DNA from: Lonicera japonica
Taxonomy: Eukaryota; Streptophyta; Magnoliopsida; Dipsacales; Caprifoliaceae
DNA: 64,000 bases
Assembly (NCBI GenBank): GCA_021464415.1
Contig: CM038467.1
Location: 15,393,411-15,457,410 of the forward strand
Reading direction: 5' to 3'
The notes below the pieces were generated by a model. It saw only the letters and a list, made by a program, of their open reading frames with translations, was not told the origin of the DNA and made no database searches. Shown here piece after piece: positions 61,291 to 64,000 of this stretch (within the stretch, counting starts at the first letter, position 1; the number at the start of each line of letters is the position of its first letter). The translations under genes were made by a program, and so were the position numbers.

Positions 61291-62680
61291 CCCTAGAGGG
61301 GGGGTGAATAGGGTTTTTGAAACTTAATTGTATTTTTAAAAACAATTTAAAAATATTATGTCTATATATATCAAGCAATCAATAACAAAGATAATTCCAA
61401 GCACAATGAGCAAATAACATAATATAATAAAGCACGAGATAGAAAGATAGAACCGATTAAAGTCGAATATTTTTTGTCCACACGGTTCGGCTTGTTCCCC
61501 CTAGTCCGCGCTCAGTTAGTTCCCCGAGAATTTTCACTATAACCGATCTCCTTCCGGGTGAAGACCAAACCACTACAAGTGTATTCTTCTCACACACTCT
61601 TATAAGTATTGAAAACACCTTCAATACTTTCACAAGAATTCCCTCTTGCTAATTCTATGAGATACACCTCTCACAAAAATGATTTGAACAAGTTTTGGTG
61701 ATAAACACCAATGTACAATAGCTCTCGTGTATATCAAATACAAATGAAGCTCACACTAAGAGATATCAAAAATTGATCAATGAAAATAAGCTCAAAGAAG
61801 AGAAGATTGATCAATAACTTAGCTTTCAAACTTGAATAATGTGAATATATGAAATAAGGGATTGTATTATCATTCAAGTGAGTAACAATGAATATATAAA
61901 TTAATGGGTCAAAAGTGCACTTTAGAAAAAGTTCCAACGGCTAGTTTCTCTTATGTAGTCGACTCCCTCAAGGACCATGTAGTCGACTACATGGTGTAGT
62001 CGACTACTTCATTAACCATGTAGTCGACTACATGCTTCTGGAGTGGGGAGGTTTGGTGCGTTTTTCGACTTTTGTATTTTGACTCCGAAATTGATTTTAA
62101 TGCTTGGAGAATGTCAAAAATAGTTTTCTAAGACTTCTAAAATAACTTTTGTAACAAAATTCATTCAAATGAATTTATAGAGAATTTTCCAAGAAACCTA
62201 GTTTTCGGTAAAAATCGTTTTCAAATTAAAAACTAGTTTTGATCAATCTTGACAAGGTTAAATCATAGTATGAGCTATTTAAATGATCAATGATATCTTT
62301 TACATAAAATCTAAGCACTCACTTAAGTTATAAAAGCTTCGAGTCTTCGTGATGCTTGATTTTCTTGAGCGTATCTTCACTTGATTTAAGTTCTTGATAC
62401 TTTCTTGTTCTTGATAGCTTGTAGAGCATATTGAGATCATTCTTGACTTTGTATAGCATTTATGAATCTCTAAAGTTGATTTCTTGTGAATAGTGGCACT
62501 TGTAGAGCTTGTGTGATAATATGATCGCTTCGGTTTGAGGTTACACTTGGTTGGAAGATGTTTCGGTTAAAGTGGCTATTATCAAAGAACAACCGAGTTA
62601 AATAACACAATATTAACTTATTGTAATTATCAAAATAAGATTAATTGACTTTAAGGTCAACAAAAAGCTTTTTTTAAAAC
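61288..62680. mobile_element. Unclassified dispersed repeat inserted in the viral remnant
   Basis: It begins near ACCCTAGAGGGGGGGTGAAT, a sequence I associate with plant interspersed repeats of uncertain class. No long frame, LTR or terminal repeat is visible. It separates the movement-protein and reverse-transcriptase parts of the virus. Both boundaries are inferred from loss of viral similarity. Confidence 0.4.
61955..62031. repeat. Cluster of the palindrome GTAGTCGACTAC
   Basis: Perfect copies at 61979-61990, 61996-62007 and 62020-62031, plus one imperfect copy (GTAGTCGACTCC) at 61955-61966. Each 12-bp unit is its own reverse complement. Confidence 0.9.
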
Positions 62681-62682
62681 TA

Positions 62683-63040
62683 AGCCCCTATTTGGTTTAT
62701 TTTTTAAAAATAATGTTTTTAATTTTCTATCAAAAAATCAACTTTACTTCACACTTCCCAAAATTCACTTCATTTTACTTTTTCTCTCACAATTTTTTTA
62801 AAACACCATAACTTTAGTTCCAAAAACTGGAATTAGAAAAAAAAACTATTTGAAACCTACTTATCGAAATCTATAAAATAAGATCCATTATAACTATTTT
62901 TTTACTTTTTTTTCATAAGTTTGATTGAATTGGTTGAAAAAACCTCTAACAAAAATCAAATTCACTTTTCAGTATACTTTCACGCTTCCCAAAAACTCAA
63001 TTCAAAAGTTCAACCTAAAATCTCAACCAAACAGACCCTA
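62683..63040. mobile_element. MITE-like insertion before the reverse-transcriptase region
   Basis: AGCCCCTATTTGGTTTATTT at the left faces AACCAAACAGACCCTA at the right, an imperfect inverted repeat of the '(C/G)TNTTTGGTT' type. No coding content. Confidence 0.5.
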
Positions 63041-64000
63041 AAATTCCTATTAAAGCTAGGCTAGCACAAATGAACTCTGAGCTACTAGAATATTGTAAAA
63101 ATGAAATTCAGTCTTTATTAGATAAAAAGTTTATTCGAAAAAAACTATTCTCCCTAGAGTTGTATCGCCTTTTATGTTAATAAAGTTTCAGAAATTAAAT
63201 GCAAAGCTCCTATATTAATTATAAATTATAAATCTCTGAATAAAGCCCTTCGGTGGATTAGATATCCACTCCCTAATAAAACAGATTTATTAGCCATAAT
63301 CCATATGGCTAAAGTGTTTTCTTAATTTGATTTAAAATCAGGCTATTGGCAAATCAAAATAGCTGAACAAGATAAATATAAAACGACTTTTACAGTCCTG
63401 TTTGGACATTATGAATGAAATGTTATGCCATTCGAATAAAAAAATGCACCATCCAAATTTTAAAATATTATGAATGATATTTTAATCTATACACTACTTT
63501 TACCATAGTCTATATCGAAGATATTTTGGTTTTTTCTCAAAATATTGATCAACATTTCAAACATTTAAAAATTTTAATCAATGTTATTAAAAAGGCTGGC
63601 TTAGTTATTTATACTAAAAAGATGGTTTAATTTCAAACAAAAATTAAAAATTTTGGCCATAAGATTTCTTTCGGCGAAACTATTCCTATAAACCGATATA
63701 TAGATTTTGCTAATAATTTTTCAAACTAAATTCTTGAAAAAACCGAGTTGCAAATGTTTTTGAGAAGTGTAAAATATATAGCAAATTATTAAAAAAAATA
63801 GTTATCGAATGCGCTTCTTTATATGAAAGATTAAGGAGAAATCCCTCTCCTTGGAGAGAGCGCCATACTAAAGCCGTGAAGATCATAAAGTCAAAATTTA
63901 AGAAATTGCTTTGTTTGGCACTTTTATCCCCTTATAGTTTAAAAATAGTTGAAACCGATGCCTCAGACATTGGTTTTGGTGGTATTTTAAACAAAAAATT
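63041..64000 (+). pseudogene. Endogenous pararetrovirus reverse transcriptase/RNase H region (degenerate, runs off the edge)
   Basis: Recognisable reverse-transcriptase blocks appear in order: FDLKSGYWQIKI (near 63340), then the catalytic box, and near 63955 an ETDASDIGFGG start of RNase H. The catalytic box reads YIEDILVFSQ instead of Y-x-D-D, and a TAA sits just before FDLKSGYW. Further stops occur near 63480-63640 and 63730. The style (DLKSG-W-I, TDASD) is that of Caulimoviridae and related Ty3 elements; the neighbouring capsid and movement genes favour the virus. The copy is defective and continues beyond the window. Confidence 0.75.

Noticed and set aside
61288..62680. LTR or tRNA gene in the insertion
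   Set aside because: No TG...CA ends, primer-binding site or cloverleaf could be made out.

Overview
The window is nuclear DNA of a flowering plant, probably a eudicot. It is AT-rich, with spliced genes separated by long stretches full of small transposons. It holds four recognisable protein genes: a plastid-targeted YaaW/UPF0174-like protein (minus strand, 12 exons, 4.3-13.0 kb), a plant DYRK-type protein kinase (plus strand, 7 coding exons plus a 5'UTR exon, 19.2-28.8 kb), an R2R3-MYB factor of the MYB52/54 type (minus strand, 3 exons, 40.6-41.6 kb), and the B subunit of DNA polymerase epsilon, DPB2/POLE2 (minus strand, 13 exons, 51.8-57.3 kb). I placed splice sites by hand. In all four models every exon keeps phase, and the encoded lengths (358, 1125, 221 and 534 aa) are whole.

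The rest is mostly repeats. At 0.36-2.9 kb there are two DNA-transposon derivatives with target-site duplications and a Helitron-like end. At 13-19 kb there are hAT-like miniature elements and AT-rich DNA. At 29-40 kb there is a family of small elements (one nested in another), a fold-back element with a perfect 9-bp target duplication, further Helitron-like termini, and a complete tRNA-derived SINE with a 17-bp duplication. At 42-51.7 kb there is AT-rich intergenic DNA with microsatellites, an array of short palindromes and a Stowaway-like element. From about 58.7 kb to the right edge lies a decayed endogenous pararetrovirus (Caulimoviridae), with capsid, movement-protein and reverse-transcriptase stretches in that order, broken by stop codons and by at least three later insertions.

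The genes do not form a pathway. The main finding is in DPB2: two of its twelve introns carry the hallmarks of the minor (U12) spliceosome. One is AT-AC and one is GT-AG, each with a near-consensus branch site whose adenosine lies 12 nt from the 3' splice site. An E2F-type site lies upstream of the same gene. Other gene-level points are a GC-AG intron and a splice-spanning upstream ORF in the kinase gene, and a plastid protein of unknown function with bacterial relatives. I saw no CRISPR array, operon, rRNA or convincing tRNA gene. Family names come from recognising sequence; no database search was run.
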